64,000 nt of DNA from contig NZ_JOGO01000050.1 of the NCBI RefSeq assembly GCF_000719475.1, positions 13,781 to 77,780 of the forward strand, read 5' to 3'. The notes under the pieces are model-generated. The model was not told the DNA's origin. It saw nothing but the letters and a program-made list of their open reading frames with translations, and made no database searches. Within the stretch, counting starts at the first letter, position 1. Every line of letters begins with the position of its first letter. A program made the position numbers and the translations under genes. Below, in pieces: positions 61,579 through 64,000 of this stretch. The stretch is from Streptomyces sp. NRRL F-5630. GTDB lineage: Bacteria; Actinomycetota; Actinomycetes; Streptomycetales; Streptomycetaceae.

Positions 61579-62199
61579 TCACTCCTCGCCGGAGGCGGTC
61601 GGCGGACGCTCGTCCACATCGGGGATGACGTGCACGATCATCGAGATGCGCTCGGTGCCCTCGGGCGCCTCCCCGGCCCCCGCCTGCCGGTAGCGGGCGA
61701 TGACCTCGCGCACCTCCTCGCCGAGCCGCAGCGCCTCCTCGGGCGAGAGCCGCAGCGCGTAGTCGCTCATGTCCGCCACCTCGCGCCACTCGGCGGGCAG
61801 CGTCGCGTACTCGTTGACGGCGTCCTGCATCAGGCGGGCGTGCGTCGCGGCGACGGCCTGGTGGTAGAGGAGGGTCGCCTCGGGCTCCCGCTCCACGTAA
61901 GCGCTGGAGTCGAAGGTCGTCCTGCCGTGCGCGGCCCGCCACCACCGCTCGCGGTTGTTGCCCCGCTCGCTGTCCTCGGCGACGAAGCCGGCGGCCCCGA
62001 GCTGCCGCAGGTGGTAGCTCGCGGTCCCCGAACTGATCCCGAGCCGCTGCGCGAGCGCGGTGGCGGTCGAGGGCCCGAACCGCCGCAGAGTTCCGAGCAG
62101 TTGCACACGGACGGGATGTGCGAGGGCGCGGAGGCCCTTGGCGTCGAGGGCGACGGGCGGCGGGGAGGGGGACGGCGGGGGCGTTTCTTCTGCGCTCAT
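61579..62199 (-). CDS. ArsR/winged-helix transcriptional regulator
   Basis: 206 residues. The winged helix (about 20-85) reads LRALAHPVRVQLLGTLRRFG, TATALAQRLGISSGTASYHL and RQLGAAGFVAED. Metal-binding Cys motifs of ArsR are absent; a helical C-terminal domain (EATLLYHQAVAATHARLM, ADMSDYALRLSPEEALRLGEE) may bind a ligand. It is the first gene of an operon with the MFS exporter, and a perfect palindrome lies 40 bases upstream of its start, so autoregulation is likely. Confidence 0.9.
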   Translation of the reverse strand: MSAEETPPPSPSPPPVALDAKGLRALAHPVRVQLLGTLRRFGPSTATALAQRLGISSGTASYHLRQLGAAGFVAEDSERGNNRERWWRAAHGRTTFDSSAYVEREPEATLLYHQAVAATHARLMQDAVNEYATLPAEWREVADMSDYALRLSPEEALRLGEEVREVIARYRQAGAGEAPEGTERISMIVHVIPDVDERPPTASGEE

Positions 62200-62238
62200 A
62201 CGGACAGCGTAGAACCACCAACGCTTCTTCGCAAAGGA

Positions 62239-62252
62239 TTCTTCGCGAAGAA
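62239..62252. promoter_or_regulatory. Putative operator of the ArsR-type regulator
   Basis: TTCTTCGCGAAGAA is a perfect 14-base palindrome upstream of the regulator-exporter operon. CTTCTTCGCAAAG, a related imperfect copy, lies at 62224-62236. Spacing between the two fits two operator half-sets near a promoter. Confidence 0.6.
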
Positions 62253-62340
62253 GTCTTGGGGGTCATGTCCACTACGAGCGCTGACGCCGCACGCCGGGCG
62301 TGGAGGACGCGCGCCCCTTCCCGGCCGCCGCTTGCTCCCC

Positions 62341-62778
62341 TCACCCCAGCGCCTGAGCCACCGCCCTCGGCATCGTCGTGGTGATCTCGTCGCCCAGCCG
62401 TTCGAGCTCGCGGCGCAGGACCGGGGAGGCGAGGGCGCGGAGGCCCTTGAAGCGGATCGTGGCGAGGTAGGTGATGAGGGTGCTGCCCGCCCCGGGGGTG
62501 AAGGTGAGGTCCTCGGTCGTCCGGGCCGTCCTGCTGACACCGGAGAAGACGAGGCGGTCGGGGGTGTACGTGTCGAGGCGGTACGTCAGCTCGGTGCGCC
62601 GGCCCCGGAACTCCGTGACGTTGTGCCAGCGCGCCCCCTCGCCCACCGTGCCCTCGCCGAGGCGCGCGCACGAGACCGTGCCGGGGTCCCAGTCCACGGC
62701 GTGCGCGAAGTCGGCCAGGTAGGCCATCACCTTCGCTCGCGGGTAGGGCACCGCGAACGTGCGGGTCACTCGGATCAT
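62341..62778 (-). CDS. SRPBCC (polyketide cyclase/START-like) family protein
   Basis: 145 residues of helix-grip fold: MIRVTRTFAVPYPRAKVMAYLADFAH, DWDPGTVSCARLGEG, RWHNVTEFRGRRTELTYRL and a long C-terminal helix (LRRELERLGDEITTTMPRAV). The family binds hydrophobic ligands; specific role unknown. ATG 62778 starts right at the first strand; an in-frame upstream extension is Arg/Gly-rich and unlikely. Confidence 0.88.
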   Translation of the reverse strand: MIRVTRTFAVPYPRAKVMAYLADFAHAVDWDPGTVSCARLGEGTVGEGARWHNVTEFRGRRTELTYRLDTYTPDRLVFSGVSRTARTTEDLTFTPGAGSTLITYLATIRFKGLRALASPVLRRELERLGDEITTTMPRAVAQALG

Positions 62779-62877
62779 GAGGGCTCTCCTGCGACGAGGG
62801 CGGCGGGGGCGGGGTGCGGGCACGGGCCGCCGTCCGCCGGGGAGTCCACCTCTTCCCGCTCCCGCCCGCCGCCACAC

Positions 62878-63801
62878 TCATCCCAGTGCCGCCGCCACTC
62901 CCACGAGCACCGGTACCGAAAGCACCGTCGAGAGCAACACCGATTCGCGGGCGAGGCGTTCGGCGACGCGGTACCGCACCGCGTATGTGTAGAGGTTCTG
63001 CGCGGCGGGCAGCGCCGACGTGACGACGACCGCGAGCAGGTCGTGACCCCGCAGCCCGAAGACGCATGCCGCGAGGAACCACGCGATGAGCGGCTGGCCG
63101 AGCGCCTTGAGCCCGGCGGAGAGCAGTACCTGCCCGGCCTCGGGCCCCCGGGCCGGGAGCGCCGACCCGCGCAGCGAGATGCCGAAGGCGAGCAGCACGG
63201 CGGGCACGGACATGTTGCCGACGAGCGTGAGCGGGTCCATGACGGGACCCGGCACGCCGACCCCGAGCGCCGCGACCGCGACCCCGCTCAACGAGCCGAC
63301 GGCGACCGGGTTCCGCAGCGGCGTGAGGACCTGCCGCAGGAGACCGCCCTTCGTACGGCCCGGGCGGCGCAGGTCGAGGATCGTGAGTGCGACGGGGGTC
63401 GCCACGATCTGCTGGAAGAGGAGCACGGGCGCGACGAGCGAGGCGTCCCCGAGCACGTACACCGCGATGGGGATGCCGAGGTTCCCCGCGTTGACGTACC
63501 CGGAGCACAGCGCGCCGATCGTCCCGGGCCCGACGCCCCAGCCGCGCACGGCGGCCACGACCCCGTACACCGCTCCCACGGCGACGACGCTCGCCGCCGT
63601 GACCAGCAGCTTCGCCGAGAGCAGCACGCCGAGGTCGGCCTCGGCGAGCGTCGTGAAGAGCAGGGCGGGCGTCGCCACGTGGAACGCGAGCCGCGTCAGC
63701 GTCTCGCGCCCGCCCTCACCGAGCCGCCCGCTCCGCCCGAGCAGGTACCCGGTGGCGATGACCGCCGCGATGACCCAGAACCCGGTCAGGACGCCACGCA
63801 C
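62878..63801 (-). CDS. AEC family transporter
   Basis: 307 residues with about ten transmembrane helices in two five-helix halves. Landmarks include IATGYLLGRSGRLGEGG, LAFHVATPALLFTTLAE, SGYVNAGNLGIPIAVYVLGD, PLRNPVAVGSLSGVAV and the second-half block PAVLLAFGISL. Members export auxin-like or dicarboxylic compounds (bacterial relatives of PIN carriers). Start is GTG 63801. Part of this gene (63507-63559) is repeated in inverted orientation at the window end. Confidence 0.9.
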   Translation of the reverse strand: MRGVLTGFWVIAAVIATGYLLGRSGRLGEGGRETLTRLAFHVATPALLFTTLAEADLGVLLSAKLLVTAASVVAVGAVYGVVAAVRGWGVGPGTIGALCSGYVNAGNLGIPIAVYVLGDASLVAPVLLFQQIVATPVALTILDLRRPGRTKGGLLRQVLTPLRNPVAVGSLSGVAVAALGVGVPGPVMDPLTLVGNMSVPAVLLAFGISLRGSALPARGPEAGQVLLSAGLKALGQPLIAWFLAACVFGLRGHDLLAVVVTSALPAAQNLYTYAVRYRVAERLARESVLLSTVLSVPVLVGVAAALG

Positions 63802-63947
63802 GGGGAGCCCTTCGCGACGGGGCGCTCGGTGGGGGCCCGGAGGAGTGGGGGTATCGGGGGCTCGGTGGCGGGTGCACGCATACGGTCATTGTCCGAGGTG
63901 GGGCGGGTGGCGGTGGGACGGGGGGCGGGGGGGGGTGTGTCGGGGTT

Positions 63948-64000
63948 CGTGGCCGCCGTGCGCGGCTGGGGCGTCGGGCCCGGGACGATCGGCGCGCTGT
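63948..64000. repeat. Inverted copy of an internal segment of the AEC gene
   Basis: These 53 bases are the exact reverse complement of 63507-63559; allowing one extra T, the match begins a few bases earlier. It directly follows a G-rich low-complexity run (63920-63938) and reaches the window edge. It may be a fold-back assembly artefact or the start of a real inverted duplication. Confidence 0.8.

Overview
The window is very high-GC actinobacterial DNA with dense, mostly GTG/ATG-started genes, strong G+C-rich hairpin terminators and many actinomycete-specific families (DUF5753/DUF397, SCO4848-type membrane protein, DUF6716, Streptomyces-style sdhCDAB). Gene content and order look like the chromosomal core of a Streptomyces species. 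From memory the order trpS / PBP / SCO4848 / sdhCDAB / hexosaminidase / NeuA-NeuB / BmpA / cdd / deoA matches the S. coelicolor SCO484x-SCO489x neighbourhood; this is recall, not a computed alignment.

Layout. 0-2.6 kb: a translationally coupled set of three unknown membrane or small proteins; the first two share a short glycine/asparagine motif resembling amyloid-type signalling motifs. 2.7-11.8 kb: MocR regulator with an AhpD-like partner, a lipoprotein/ATP-grasp (YgiB/YgiC-like) pair, DUF899, ornithine aminotransferase, cupin protein, trpS, 2H phosphoesterase and an SDR reductase. 12-20 kb: YihY membrane protein, D,D-carboxypeptidase, the SCO4848 homologue (with a sequence resembling the phage phiBT1 attB site), a membrane metallophosphoesterase, secreted subtilase and small proteins. 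20-25.6 kb: sdhCDAB and a GH20 hexosaminidase. 25.9-29.1 kb: an ECF-like sigma factor with a long disordered tail, its coupled membrane partner, and an L,D-transpeptidase lipoprotein.

29.2-33.6 kb: a Uma2 protein and a leuE-type exporter whose 3' end is duplicated 3.06 kb downstream. The DNA between is lower in G+C and carries a broken murG-like gene, a DUF5753/DUF397 pair and a small unknown gene. It looks like a decayed integrative element that replaced the 3' end of leuE. 33.7-36 kb: FAD monooxygenase and divergent TetR regulator with two near-identical palindromic operators.

36-49.1 kb: a cell-surface glycopolymer cluster: acyltransferase, a GT29 sialyltransferase-like protein, a GT8-pyruvyltransferase fusion, polysialyltransferase-like and GT2 transferases, DUF6716, a NeuA-HAD fusion, a NeuB without SAF domain, and a second polysialyltransferase-like protein. 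Together they can make a CMP-activated nonulosonic acid (Kdn- or sialic-acid-like) and polymerise and decorate it, as expected for a teichulosonic-acid type wall polymer.

49.3-59.5 kb: an M20 amidohydrolase, then a nucleoside uptake and salvage operon (two tandem BMP lipoproteins, ABC ATPase with an apparently non-canonical start, two permeases, cytidine deaminase, thymidine phosphorylase). 59.5-64 kb: PIG-L deacetylase, MFS exporter with ArsR-type regulator, SRPBCC protein and AEC transporter. The last 53 bases are an exact inverted copy of part of the AEC gene, which may be an assembly artefact. No rRNA, tRNA or CRISPR array was recognised.
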